Of a stretch of DNA of 64,000 nt, positions 11,392 through 23,690 are shown piece after piece; within the stretch, counting starts at the first letter, position 1, and every line of letters starts with the position of its first letter. The position numbers and the translations under genes were made by a program. This DNA comes from Euonymus europaeus (taxonomy: Eukaryota; Streptophyta; Magnoliopsida; Celastrales; Celastraceae), in contig OY756971.1 of NCBI GenBank assembly GCA_963580455.1, positions 11,369,001 to 11,433,000 of the forward strand. The letters run 5' to 3'. The notes under the pieces are model-generated. The model had not been told where the DNA came from. It worked only from the letters and a program-made list of their open reading frames with translations, and did not search any database.

Positions 11392-12661
11392 AAGCTTCCT
11401 AGATTATTTCGATGCAAAAACCCCAACTTTCTATGAGAAATGGACAAAGTCATTAAAAGCTCCTCCATAGAGAGAGTTCACCAAGTTCGGACCATCAAAG
11501 TTGCTTTGTGTACACTTTGTATTATTTTTCTATGTCAAATTTTACAAGTATAAGCTTCCTAGATTATTTCGATGCCAAAACACCTAGTTTCTATGACAAA
11601 TGTACAAAATTGTTAAAAGCTCCTCCATAGAGGGAGTTGAGCAACTCCGGACCATCAAAGTTGCTCGGTGTACACTTTTTATTGTGCTTCTATGTGAAAT
11701 TTTACGAGTATAAGCTTCCTAGATTATTTCGATGCAAAAACCCAACTTTCTATGACAAATGCATAAAATTGTTAAAAGCTCCTCCATAGAGAGTGTTGAG
11801 CAACTTCGGACCATCAATGTTGTGTCTACACCTTTTATTGTTCTTCCATTTGAAATTTTACGAGTATAAGCATCAAGATTAATTAATTGCCAAAACACCA
11901 ACTTTCTATGAGAAATGGACAAAGCCATTAAAAGCTCCTCCATAGAGAGAGTTCACCAAGTTCGGACCATCAAAGTTGCTTGGTGTACACTTTGTATTGT
12001 TTTTCTATGTCAAATTTTATGAGTATAGGCTTCCTAGATTATTTCGATGCCAAAACACCAAGTTTCTATGACAAATGCACAAAATTGTTAGAAGCTTCTG
12101 CATAGAGAGTGTTGAGCAACTTCGGACCATCAATGTTGTGTGTACACCTTTTATTGTTCTTCCATTTGAAATTTTACGAGTATAAGCGTCAAGATTAATT
12201 AATTGCCAAAACACCAACTTTCTATGGGAAATGGACAAAGCCATTAAAAGCTCCTCCATAGAGAGAGTTCAGCAAGTTCGGACCTTCAAAGTCGCTTGGT
12301 GTACACTTTGTATTGTTTTTCTATGTCAAATTTTATGAGTATAAGCTGCCTAGATTATTTCGATGCCAAAACACCAAGTTTCATTGAGAAATAGACAAAA
12401 TTGTTAAAAGCTCCTCTATAGAGAGAGTTGAGGATTTTCGAACCATCAAAGTTGCTCGAAGAAACTTTTTATTGTGCTTCTATGTCAAATTTTACGAGTA
12501 TAATCTTCCAAGATTATTTCGATGCCAAAACACCGACTTTCTATGACAAATGGACAAAATCGTTAAAAGCTCCTCAATAAAGAAAGTTGAGCAACTTCGG
12601 ACCAGAAAAGTTTCTCGGTGTACACTTTTTAATGTTCTTCTATGTCAAATTTTACGAGTAT

Positions 12662-13279
12662 AAGCTTCCTAGATTATTTCGATGCAAAAACCCCAACTTT
12701 CTATGACAAATGCGAAACATTGTTAAAAGCTCCTCCATAGAGATAGTTGAGCAACTTCGGACCATCAATGTCGTGTGTACACCTTTTATTGTTGTTCCAT
12801 TTGAAATTTTACGAGTATAAGCGTCAAGATTAATTAATTGCCAAAACACCAACTTTCTATGAGAAATGGACAAAGCCATTAAAAGCTCCTCCATAGAGAG
12901 AGTTCAGCAAGTTCGGACCATCAAAGTTGCTTGGTGTACACTTTGTATTGTTTTTCTATGTCAAATTTTATGAGTATAAGCTTCCTAGATTATTTCGATG
13001 CCAAAACACCAACTTTCTATGAGAAATGGACAAAATTGTTAAAAGCTCCTCTATAGAGAGAGTTGAGGATTTTCGAACCATCAAAGTTGCTCGAAGAAAC
13101 TTTTTATTGTGCTTCTGGGTAAAATTTTATGAGTATAATCTTCCAAGATTATTTCGATGCCAAAACACCAACTTTCTATGAAAAATGGACAAAACCGTTA
13201 AAAGCTCCTCCATAGAGAGAGTTGAGCAACTTCGAACCAGAAAAGTTGCTCAGTATTTCGATGCCAAAACACCAAGTTT
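12662..13279 (+). repeat. 2,009-bp period duplication, right copy
   Basis: Counterpart of 10,653-11,270. The period is not a whole number of monomers because it contains a truncated monomer. Confidence 0.75.
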
Positions 13280-13400
13280 CTATGACAAATGTACAAAATT
13301 GTTAAAAGCTCCTCCATAGAGGGAGTTGAGCAACTTCGGACCATCAAAGTTGCTCGGTGTACACTTTTTATTGTGCTTCTATGTGAAATTTTACGAGTAT
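13137..13400 (+). repeat. Truncated dimer, 264 bp (second copy)
   Basis: It has the same 264-base length and the same jump (TTGCTCAGT to ATTTCGATGCC near 13,253) as 11,128-11,391. The deletion therefore predates the 2,009-bp duplication. Confidence 0.85.
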
Positions 13401-14656
13401 AAGCTTCCTAGATTATTTCGATGCCAAAACACCAAGTTTCTATGACAAATGCATAAAATTGTTAAAAGCTCCTCCATAGAGAGTGTTGAGCAACTTCGGA
13501 CCATCAATGTTGTGTCTACACCTTTTATTGTTCTTCCATTTGAAATTTTATGAGTATAAGCGTCAAGATTAATTAATTGCCAAAACACCAACTTTCTATG
13601 AGAAATGGACAAAGCCATTAAAAGCTCCTCCATAGAGAGAGTTCAGCAAGTTCGGACCTTCAAAGTCGCTTGGTGTACACTTTGTATTGTTTTTCTATGT
13701 CAAATTTTATGAGTATAAGCTGCCTAGATTATTTCGATGCCAAAACACCAAGTTTCATTGAGAAATAGACAAAATTGTTAAAAGCTCCTCTATAGAGAGA
13801 GTTGAGGATTTTCGAACCATCAAAGTTGAACGAAGAAACTTTTTATTGTGCTTCTGTGTCAAATTTTACGAGTATAATCTTCCAAGATTATTTCGATGCC
13901 AAAACACCGACTTTCTATGACAAATGGACAAAACCGTTAAAAGCTCCTTAATAGAGAAAGTTGAGCAACTTCGGACCATCAAAGTTGCTCGGTGTACACT
14001 TTTTATTGTGCTTCTATGTGAAATTTTACGAGTATAAGCTTCCTAGATTATTTCGATGCAAAAACCCAACTTTCTATGACAAATGCACAAAATTGTTAGA
14101 AGCTCCTGCATAGAGAGTGTTGAGCAACTTCGGACCATCAATGTTGTGTGTACACCTTTTATTGTTCTTCCATTTGAAATTTTACGAGTATAAGCGTCAA
14201 GATTAATTAATTGCCAAAACACCAACTTTCTATGGGAAATGGACAAAGCCATTAAAAGGTCCTCCATAGAGAGAGTTCAGCAAAAGTCGCTTGGTGTACA
14301 CTTTGTATTGTTTTTCTATGTCAAATTTTATGAGTATAAGCTGCCTAGATTATTTCGATGCCAAAACACCAAGTTTCATTGGGAAATAGACAAAATTGTT
14401 AAAAGCTCCTCTATAGAGAGAGTTGAGCATTTTCGAACCATCAAAGTTGCTCGGTGAAACTTTTTATTGTGCTTCTATGTCAAATTGTACGAGTATAAGC
14501 TTCCAAGATTATTTCGATGCCAAAACACCGACTTTCTATGACAAATGGAGAAAACCGTTAAAAGCTCCTCAATAGAGAGATTTGAGCAACTTCGGACCAG
14601 AAAAGTTGCTCGGTGTACACTTTTTAATGTTCTTCTATGTCAAATTTTACGAGTAT
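13401..14656 (+). repeat. 8-mer HOR (~1,256 bp), copy 1
   Basis: Landmarks at 13,717 and 14,036 recur at 14,973 and 15,292, an offset of 1,256. It includes CAAGTTTCATTGAGAAATAG, CTCCTTAATAGAGAAAG and two A-B dimers. The B monomer near 14,280 has lost 13 bases (CAGCAAAAGTCGC), which makes this copy shorter than the next. Confidence 0.75.
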
Positions 14657-15925
14657 AAGCTTCCTAGATTATTTTGATGCAAAAACCCCAACTTTCTATG
14701 ACAAATGCGCAAAATTGTTAAAAGCTCCTCCATAGAGATTGTTGAACAACTTCGGACCATCAATGTCGTGTGTACACCTTTTATTGTTCTTCCATTTGAA
14801 ATTTTATGAGTATAAGCGTCAAGATTAATTAATTGCCAAAACACCAACTTTCTATGAGAAATGGACAAAGCCATTAAAAGCTCCTCCATAGAGAGAGTTC
14901 AGCAAGTTCGGACCTTCAAAGTCGCTTGGTGTACACTTTGTATTGTTTTTCTATGTCAAATTTTATGAGTATAAGCTGCCTAGATTATTTCGATGCCAAA
15001 ACACCAAGTTTCATTGAGAAATAGACAAAATTGTTAAAAGCTCCTCTATAGAGAGAGTTGAGGATTTTCGAACCATCAAAGTTGCTCGAAGAAACTTTTT
15101 ATTTTGCTTCTGTGTCAAATTTTACGAGTATAATCTTCCAAGATTATTTCGATGCCAAAACACCGACTTTCTATGACAAATGGACAAAACCGTTAAAAGC
15201 TCCTTAATAGAGAAAGTTGAGCAACTTCGGACCATCAAAGTTGCTCGGTGTACACTTTTTATTGTGCTTCTATGTGAAATTTTACGAGTATAAGCTTCCT
15301 AGATTATTTCTATGCAAAAACCCAACTTTCTATGACAAATGCACAAAATTGTTAGAAGCTCCTGCATAGAGAGTGTTGAGCAACTTCGGACCCTCAATGT
15401 TGTGTGTACACCTTTTATTGTTCTTCCATTTGAAATTTTACGAGTATAAGCGTCAAGATTAATTAATTGCCAAAACGCCAACTTTCTATGGGAAATGGAC
15501 AAAGCCATTAAAAGCTCCTCCATAGAGAGAGTTCAGCAAGTTCGGACCATCAAAGACGCTTGGTGTACACTTTGTATTGTTTTTCTATGTCAAATTTTAT
15601 GAGTATAAGCTGCCTAGATTATTTCGATGCCAAAACACCAAGTTTCATTGGGAAATAGACAAAATTGTTAAAAGCTCCTCTATAGAGAGAGTTGAGCATT
15701 TTCGAACCATCAAAGTTGCTCGGTGAAACTTTTTATTGTGCTTCTATGTCAAATTGTACGAGTATAAGCTTCCAAGATTATTTCGATGCCAAAACACCGA
15801 CTTTCTATGACAAATGGAGAAAGCCGTTAAAAGCTCCTCAATAGAGAGATTTGAGCAACTTCGGACCAGAAAAGTTGCTCGGTGTACACTTTTTAATGTT
15901 CTTCTATGTCAAATTTTACGAGTAT
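14657..15925 (+). repeat. 8-mer HOR (~1,269 bp), copy 2
   Basis: Second copy of the 13,401-14,656 unit without the 13-base loss. It carries TTATTTTGCTTCTG near 15,100 and a private AACGCCAAC near 15,475. Confidence 0.75.
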
Positions 15926-17105
15926 AAGCTTCCTAGATTATTTTGGTGCAAAAACCCCAACTTTCTATGACAAATGCGCAAAATTGTTAAAAGCTCCTCC
16001 ATAGAGATTGTTGAGCAACTTCGGACCATCAATGTCGTGTGTACACCTTTTATTGTTCTTCCATTTGAAATTTTACGAGTATAAGCGTCAAGATTAATTA
16101 ATTGCCAAAACACCAACTTTCTATGAGAAATGGACAAAGTCATTAAAAGCTCCTCCATAGTGAGAGTTCAGCATGTTCGGACCATCAAAGTCGCTTGGTG
16201 TACACTTTGTATTGTTTTTCTATGTCAAATTTTATGAGTATAAGCTTCCTAGATTATTTCGATGCCAAAACACCAACTTTCTATGACAAATGGACAAAAC
16301 CGTTAAAAGCTCCTCCATAGAGAGAGTTGAGCATCTTCGGACCAGAAAAGTTGCTCGGTGTACACTTTTTAATGTTCTTCTATGTCAAATTTTACGAATA
16401 TAAGCTTCCTAGATTATTTCGATGCAACAACCCCAACTTTCTTTGACAAATGTGCAAAATTGTTAAAAGCTCCTCCATAGAGAGTGTTGAGCAACTTCGG
16501 ACCGTCAATGTTGTTTGTACACCTTTTATTGTTTTCCATTTGAAATTTTACGAGTATAAGCGTCAGGGAGTAAATAATTGCCAAACCCCAACTTTCTATG
16601 AGAAATGGACAAAGCCATTAAAAGCTCCTCCATAGAGAAGGTTCAGCAAGTTCGGACCGTCAAAGTTTCTTGTTGTACACTTTGTATTGTTTTTCTATGT
16701 CAAATTTTATGAGTATAAGCTTCCTAGATTATTTCGATGCCAAAACACCAAGTTTCTATGAGAAATGTACAAAATTGTTAAAAGCTCCTGCATAGAGAGA
16801 GTTGAGCAACTTCGGACCATCAAAGTTGCTCGGTGTATACTTTTTATTGTGCTTCTATGTCAAATTTTACGAGTATAAGCTTCCTAGATTATTTCGATGC
16901 AAAAACCCCAACTTTCTATGAGAAATGGACAAAGCCATTAAAAGCTCCTCCATAGAGAGAGTTCACCAAGTTCGGACCATCAAAGTTGCTTGGTGTACAC
17001 TTTGTATTTTTTCTATGTCAAATTTTACAAGTATAAGCTTCCTAGATTATTTCGATGCCAAAACTCCAAGTTTCTATGACAAATGTACAAAATTCTTAAA
17101 AGCTC

Positions 17106-17124
17106 CTCCATAGAGTCCATAGAG
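17106..17124 (+). repeat. 9-bp tandem microduplication TCCATAGAG
   Basis: The monomer reads CTCCATAGAGTCCATAGAGG where its relatives (for example near 20,455 and 63,763) read CTCCATAGAGG. This is a private slippage event in one monomer. Confidence 0.85.
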
Positions 17125-18628
17125 GGAGTTGAGCAAATTCGGACCATCAAAGTTGCTCGGTGTACACTTTTTATTGTGCTTCTATGTGAAATTTTACGAG
17201 TATAAGCTTCCTAGATTATTTCGATGCGAAAACCCAACTTTCTATGACAAATGCACAAAATTGTTAAAAGCTCCTCCATAGAGAGTGTTGAGCAACTTCG
17301 GACCATCAATGTTGTGTGTACACCTTTTATTGTTCTTCCATTTGAAATTTTATGAGTATAAGCGTCAAGATTAATTAATTGCCAAAACACCAACTTTCTA
17401 TGAGAAATGGACAAAGCCATTAAAAGCTCCTCCATATAGAGAGTTCACCAAGTTCGGACCATCAAAGTTGCTTGGTGTACACTTTGTATTGTTTTTCTAT
17501 GTCAAATTTTATGAGTATAAGCTTCCTAGATTATTTCGATGCCAAAACCCCAACTTTCTATGACAAATGCGCAAAATTGTTAGAAGCTCCTGCATAGAGA
17601 GTGTTGAGCAACTTCGGACCATCAATGTTGTGTGTACACCTTTTATTGTTCTTCCATTTGAAATTTTACGAGTATAAGCGTCAAGATTAATTAATTGCCA
17701 AAACACCAACTTTCTATGGGAAATGGACAAAGCTATTAAAAGCTCCTCCATAGAGAGAGTTCAGCAAGTTTGGACCTTCAAAGTCGCTTGGTGTACACTT
17801 TGTATTGTTTTCTATTTCAAATTTTATGAGTATAAGCCGCCTAGATTACTTCGATGCCAAAACACCAAGTTTCTTTGAGAAATGGACAAAATTGTTAAAA
17901 GCTCCTCTATAGAGAGAGTTGAGCATTTTCGAACCATCAAAGTTGCTCAGTGAAACTTTTTATTGTGCTTCTATGTCAAATTGTACGAGTATAAGCTTCC
18001 AAGATTATTTCGATGCCAAAACACGGACTTTATATGACAAATGGACAAAACCGTTAAAAGCTCCTCAATAGAGAAAGTTAAGCAACTTCGGACCAGAAAA
18101 GTTGCTCGGTGTACACTTTTTAATGTTCTTCTATGTCAAATTTTACGAGTATAAGCTTCCTAGATTATTTCGATGCAAAAACCCCAACTTTCTATGACAA
18201 ATGCGAAAAATTGTTAAAAGCTCCTCCATAGAGATTGTTGAGCAACTTCGGACCATCAATGTCGTGTGTACACCTTTTATTGTTCTTCCATTTGAAATTT
18301 TACGAGTATAAGCGTCAAGATTAATTAATTGCCAAAACACCAACTTTCTATGAGAAATGGACAAAGCCATTAAAAGCTCCTCCATAGAGAGAGTTCAGCA
18401 TGTTCGGACCATCAAAGTTGCTTGGTGTACACTTTGTATTGTTTTTCTATGTCAAATTTTATGAGTATAAGCTTCCTAGATTATTTCGATGCCAAAACAC
18501 CAACTTTCTATGACAAATGGACAAAACCGTTAAAAGCTCCTCCATAGAGAGAGTTTAGCAATTTCGGACCAGAAAAGTTGCTCGGCGTACACTTTTTAAT
18601 GTTCTTCTATGTCAAATTTTACGAGTAT

Positions 18629-19104
18629 AAGCTTCCTGTATTATTTCGAAGCAAAAACCCCAACTTTCTATGACAAATGCAGAAAATTATTAGAAGCTCC
18701 TCCATAGAGAGTGTTGAGCAACTTCGGACCGTCAATGTTGTGTGTGCACCTTTTATTGTTCTTCCATTTGAAATTTTACGAGTATAAGCGTCAAGATTAA
18801 TTAATTGCCAAAACACCAACTTTCTATGAGAAATGGACAAAGCCATTAAAAGCTCCTTCATATATAGAGTTCAGCAAGTTCGGACCATCAAAGTTGCTTG
18901 GTGTACACTTTGTATCGTTTTTCTATGTCAAATTTTATGAGTATAAGCTTCCTAGATTATTTCGATGCCAAAACACCAAGTTTCTATGAGAAATGTACAA
19001 AATTGTTAAAAGCTCCTCCATAGAGAGAGTTGAGCAACTTCGTACCATCAAAGTTGCTCGGTGTACACTTTTTATTGTGCTTCTATGTCAAATTTTACGA
19101 GTAT
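18629..19104 (+). repeat. 476-bp trimer, single copy in U1
   Basis: An A-B1 dimer plus a third monomer, recognised by CTTCCTGTATTATTTCGAAG at its start and ATATATAGAGTTCAGC in B. Its length of 476 bases equals the three copies in U2. Confidence 0.85.
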
Positions 19105-21490
19105 AAGCTTCCGAGATTATTTCGATGCAAAAACCCCAACTTTCTATGAGAAATGCACAAAACCGTTAAAAGCTCCGCTATAGAGAGAGTTGAGCAACTT
19201 CGGACAAGAAAAATTGCTCGATGTACACTTTTTAATGTTCTTCTATGTCAAATTTTACAAGTATAAGTCTCCTAGATTATTTCGATGCCAAAACACGTAC
19301 TTTGTATGACAAATGAACAAAACCGTTAAAAGCTCCTCCATAGAGAGAGTTGAGCAACTTCGGAACAAAAACGTTGCTCGGTGTACACTTTTTAATGTTC
19401 TTCTATGTAAAATTTTACGAGTATAAGCCTCCTAGATGATTTCGATGCAAAAACCCCAACTTTCTATGACAAATGCACAAAATTGTTAAAAGCTCCTGCA
19501 TAGAGAGAGTTGAGCAACTTCGGAACAGAAAAGTTGCTCGGTGTACACTTTTTAATGTTCTTCTATGTCAAATTTTACGAGTATAAGCATCCAAGATTAT
19601 TTTGATGCCAAAAAACTAACTTTATATAACAAATAGACAAAACCGTTAAAAGCTCCTCCATAGAGAGAGTTGGGCAACTTCGAACCAGAAAAGTTGCTCA
19701 ATGTACACTTTTTAATGTTCTTCTATGTCAAATTTTACGAGTATTAGCTTCCTAGATTATTTCGATGCAAAAACCCCAACTTTCTATGACAAATACACAA
19801 AATTGTTAAAAGCCCCTCCATAGAGTGTGCTGAGCAACTTCGGACCATCAATGTTGTGTGTACACCTTTTATTGTTCTTCCATTTGAAATTTTACGAGTA
19901 TAAGCGTCAGGGAGTAATTAATTGCCAAAACCCCAACTTTCTATGAGAAATGGACAAAGCCATTAAAAGCTCCTCCATAGAGAGGGCTCAGGAATTTCGG
20001 ACCATCAAAGTTTCTTGGTGTACAATTTGTATTGTTTTTCTATGTCAAATTTTAGGAGTCTAAACTTCCTAGATTATTTTAATGCCAAAATACCAAGTTT
20101 ATATGAGAAATGTACAAAATTGTTAAAAGCTCCTCCAAATAGAAAGTTGAGCAACTTCGGACCATCAAAGTTGCACGTTGTACACTTTTTATTGTGCTTC
20201 TATGTCAAATTTTACGAGTATAAGCTTCCTAGATTATTTCGCTGCAAAAACCCCAACTTTCTATGAGAAATGGACAAAGCCATTAAAAGCTCCTCCATAG
20301 AGAGAGTTCACCAAGTTCGGACCATCAAAGTTGCTTGGTGTACACTTTGTATTCTTTTTCTATGTCAAATTTTACAAGTATAAGCTTCCTAGATTATTTC
20401 GATGCCAAAACAACAAGTTTCTATGACAAATGTACAAAATTGTTAAAAGCTCCTCCATAGAGGGAGTTGAGCAAATTCGGACCATCAAAGTTGCTCGGTG
20501 TACACTTTTTATTGTGCTTCTATGTGAAATTTTACGAGTATAAGCAACCTAGATTATTTCGATGCAAAAACCCAACTTTCTATGACAAATGCACAAAATT
20601 GTTAAAAGTTCCTCCATAGAGAGTGTTGAGCAACTTCGGACCATCAATGTTGTGTGTACCCCTTTTATTGTTCTTCCATTTGAAATTTTACGAGTATAAG
20701 CGTCAAGATTAATTAATTGCCAAAACATCAACTTTCTATGAGAAATGGACAAAGACATTAAAAGCTCCTCCATATAGAGAGTTCACCAAGTTCGGACCAT
20801 CAAAGTCGCTTGGTGTACACTTTGTATTGTTTTTCTATGTCAAATTTTATGAGTATAAGCTGCCTAGATTATTTCGATGCCAAAACACCAAGTTTCTTTG
20901 AGAAATGGACAAAATTGTTAAAAGCTCCTCTATAGAGAGAGTTGAGCATTTTCGAACCATCAAAGTTGCTCGGTGAAACTTTTTATTGTGCTTCTATGTC
21001 AAATTGAACGAGTATAAGCTTCCAAGATTATTTGGATGGCAAAACACCGACTTTCTATGACAAATGGACAAAACCGTTAAAAGCTCCTCAATAGAGAGAG
21101 TTGAGCAACTTCGGACCAGAAAAGTTGCTCGGTGTACACTTTTTAATGTTCTTCTATGTCAAATTTTACGAGTATAAGCTTCCTAGATTATTTCGATGCA
21201 AAAACCCCAACTTTCTATGACAAATGCGAAAAATTGTTAAAAGCTCCTCCATAGAGATTGTTGAGCAACTTCGGACCATCAATGTCGTATGTACACCTTT
21301 TATTGTTCTTCCATTTGAAATTTTACCAGTATAAGTGTCAAGATTAATTAATTGCCAAAACACCAACTTTCTTTGAGAAATGGACAAAGCCATTAAAAGC
21401 TCCTCATAGAGAGAGTTCAGCATGTTCGGACCATCAAAGTTGCTTGGTGTACATTTTGTATTGTTTTTCTATGTCAAATTTTATGAGTAT

Positions 21491-21650
21491 AAGCTTCCTA
21501 GATTATTTCGATGCCAAAACACCAACTTTCTATGACAAATGGACAAAACCGTTAAAAGCTCCTCCATAGAGAGAGTTGAGCAACTTCGGACCAGAAAAGT
21601 TGCTCGGTGTACACTTTTTAATGTTCTTCTATATCAAATTTTACGAGTAT
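21491..21650 (+). repeat. Dyad-bearing monomer (exemplar, 160 bp)
   Basis: This represents the commonest non-A/B class. It starts AAGCTTCCTAGATT, has GCCAAAACACCAAC, GACAAATGGACAAAACCGTT, CTCCTCCATAGAGAGAG and ACCAGAAAAG, and ends TTTTTAATGTTCTTC. It contains the intact inverted repeat listed separately at 21,578-21,605. Close relatives differ mainly in the loop between the arms (ACCATCA, ACCAGAA, AACAGAA, ACAAGAA) and in TTTTAATGTTC versus TTTTATTGTGC. Confidence 0.85.
21578..21605. repeat. Perfect 9-bp inverted repeat inside the monomer
   Basis: GAGCAACTT (21,578-21,586) and AAGTTGCTC (21,597-21,605) are exact reverse complements separated by a 10-base loop. The same pair recurs in many monomers, for example 1,348-1,375. 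Types A and B, and monomers with GAGCATTTTCG, have damaged arms. Dyad symmetry is a reported feature of centromeric satellites that lack a CENP-B box. Whether this one extrudes or binds protein cannot be told from sequence. Confidence 0.85.
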
Positions 21651-22126
21651 AAGCTTCCTGTATTATTTCGAAGCAAAAACCCCAACTTTCTACGACAACT
21701 GCACAAAATTGTTAAAAGCTCCTCCATAGAGAGTGTTGAGCAACTTCGGACCGTCAATGTTGTGTGTACACCTTTTATTGTTCTTCCATTTGAAATTTTA
21801 CGAGTATAAGCGTCAAGATTAATTAATTGCCAAAACACCAACTTTCTATGAGAAATGGACAAAGCCATTAAAAGCTCCTCCATATATAGAGTTCAGCAAG
21901 TTCGGACCATCAAAGTTGCTTGGTGTACACTTTGTATTGTTTTTCTATGTCAAATTTTATGAGTATAAGCTTCCTAGATTATTTCGATGCCAAAACACCA
22001 ACTTTCTATGACAAATGTAAAAAATTGTTAAAAGCTCCTCCATAGAGAGAGTTGAGCAACTTCGTACCATCAAAGTTGCTCGGTGTACACTTTTTAATGT
22101 TCTTCTATGTCAAATTTTAGAAGTAT
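21651..22126 (+). repeat. 476-bp trimer HOR, unit 1 of 3
   Basis: It starts at AAGCTTCCTGTATT. Private changes include CTACGACAACTGC. It shares ATATATAGAGTTCAGC with the other units. Confidence 0.9.
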
Positions 22127-22602
22127 AAGCTTCCTGTATTATTTCGAAGCAAAAACCCCAACTTTCTATGACAAATGCACAAAATTGTTAAAAGCTCCTC
22201 CATAGAGAGTGTTGAGCAACTTCGGACCGTCAATGTTGTGTGTACACCTTTTATTGTTCTTCCATTTGAAATTTTACGAGTATAAGCGTCAAGATTAATT
22301 AATTGCCAAAACACCAACTTTCTATGAGAAATGGACAAAGCCATTAAAAGCTCCTCCATATATAGAGTTCAGCAAGTTCGGACCATCAAAGTTGCTTGGT
22401 GTACACTTTGTATTGTTTTTCTATGTCAAATTTTATGAGTATAAGCTTCCTAGATTATTTCGATGCCAAAATACCAACTTTCTATGACAAATGTACAAAA
22501 TTGTTAAAAGCTCCTCCATAGAGAGATTTGAGCAACTTCGTACCATCAAAGTTGCTCGGTGTACACTTTTTAATGTTCTTCTATGTCAAATTTTACAAGT
22601 AT
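22127..22602 (+). repeat. 476-bp trimer HOR, unit 2 of 3
   Basis: Exactly 476 bases after unit 1. It is preceded by TTTTAGAAGTAT and carries AAATACCAAC and GAGAGATTTGAGC near its end. Confidence 0.9.
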
Positions 22603-23078
22603 AAGCTTCCTGTATTATTTCGAAACAAAAACCCCAACTTTCTATGACAAATGCACAAAATTGTTAAAAGCTCCTCCATAGAGAGTGTTGAGCAACTTCG
22701 GACCGTCAATGTTGTGTGTACACCTTTTATTGTTCTTCCATTTGAAATTTTACGAGTATAAGCGTCAAGATTAATTAATTGCCAAAACACCAACTTTCTA
22801 TGAGAAATGGACAAAGCCATTAAAAGCTCCTCCATATATAGAGTTCAGCAAGTTCGGACCATCAAAGTTGCTTGGTGTACACTTTGTATTGTTTTTCTAT
22901 GTCAAATTTTATGAGTATAAGCTTCCTAGATTATTTCGATGCCAAAACACCAACTTTCTATGACAAATGTACAAAATTGTTAAAAGCTCCTCCATAGAGG
23001 GAGTTGAGCAACTTCGTACCATCAAAGTTGCTCGGTGTACACTTTTTATTGTGCTTCTATGTCAAATTTTACGAGTAT
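22603..23078 (+). repeat. 476-bp trimer HOR, unit 3 of 3
   Basis: Exactly 476 bases after unit 2. It carries TTTCGAAACAAAAACC where the other units have GAAGC. The following monomer (AAGCTTCAGAGATT) resumes the U1 order at an offset of 3,974. Confidence 0.9.
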
Positions 23079-23469
23079 AAGCTTCAGAGATTATTTCGAT
23101 GCAAAAACCCCAACTTTCTATGACAAATGCACAAAACCGTTAAAAGCTCCTATATAGAGAGAGTTGAGCAACATCGGACAAGAAAAATTGCTCGATGTAC
23201 ACTTTTTAATGTTCTTCTATGTCAAATTTTACAAGTATAAGTTTCGTAGATTATTTCGATGCCAAAACACGTACTTTCTATGACAAATGAACAAAACCGT
23301 TAAAAGCTCCTCCATAGAGAGAGTTGAGCATCTTCGAAACAAAAAAGTTGCTCGGTGTACACTTTTTAATGTTCTTCTATGTAAAATTTTACGAGTATAA
23401 GTTTCCTAGATTATTTCGATCCAAAAACCCCAACTTTCTATGACAAATGCACAAAATTGTTAAAAGCTC

Positions 23470-23690
23470 CTCTATAGAGAGAGTTGAGCATTTTCGAACC
23501 ATCAAAGTTGCTCGGTGAAACTTTTTATTGTGCTTCTATGTCAAATTGAACGAGTATAAGCTTCCAAGATTATTTGGATGGCAAAACACCGACTTTCTAT
23601 GACAAATGGACAAAACCATTAAAAGCTCCTCAATAGAGAGAGTTGAGCAACTTCGGACCAGAAAAGTTGCTCGGTGTACACTTTTTAATG
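23470..23690 (+). repeat. Length-preserving replaced patch in U2
   Basis: The U1 counterpart (offset 3,974) reads CTCCTGCATAGAG, GGAACAGAAAAG and GCATCCAAGATTATTTTG. Here the sequence is CTCTATAGAG, GAGCATTTTCGAACC, AAATTGAACGAG and TATTTGGATGGC. The last two variants occur elsewhere only near 20,999-21,035, exactly 2,542 bases (16 monomers) upstream. The offset on both sides of the patch is unchanged. Confidence 0.75.

Larger units (their letters stand above)
10640..16557 (+). repeat. Satellite block II (A-B1 rich)
   Basis: From here A monomers read CCATCAATG and B monomers GTCAAGATT with AAAGCCATT. A-B dimers start near 10,653, 11,720, 12,030, 12,662, 13,401, 14,036, 14,657, 15,292 and 15,926. 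Other markers are GCTCGAAGAAAC, AATCTTCCAAGATT, CAAGTTTCATTGAGAAATAG and CTCCTCAATAGAG. It includes a 2,009-bp duplication and an 8-mer duplication. Confidence 0.8.
16558..19901 (+). repeat. Super-unit U1 (3,344 bp, 21 monomers)
   Basis: The boundaries are set at B2 monomers (GTCAGGGAG) at 16,558 and 19,902. The order is a B2 head; the GAGGGAGTTGAGC monomer; A-B1 dimers near 17,220, 17,520, 18,150 and 18,629; then monomers reading CGTACCATC, ACAAGAAAAATTGCTCGATG, ACACGTAC, GGAACAAAAACG, GGAACAGAAAAG and GCATCCAAGATTATTTTG. It has one copy of the 476-bp trimer (18,629-19,104). Confidence 0.8.
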
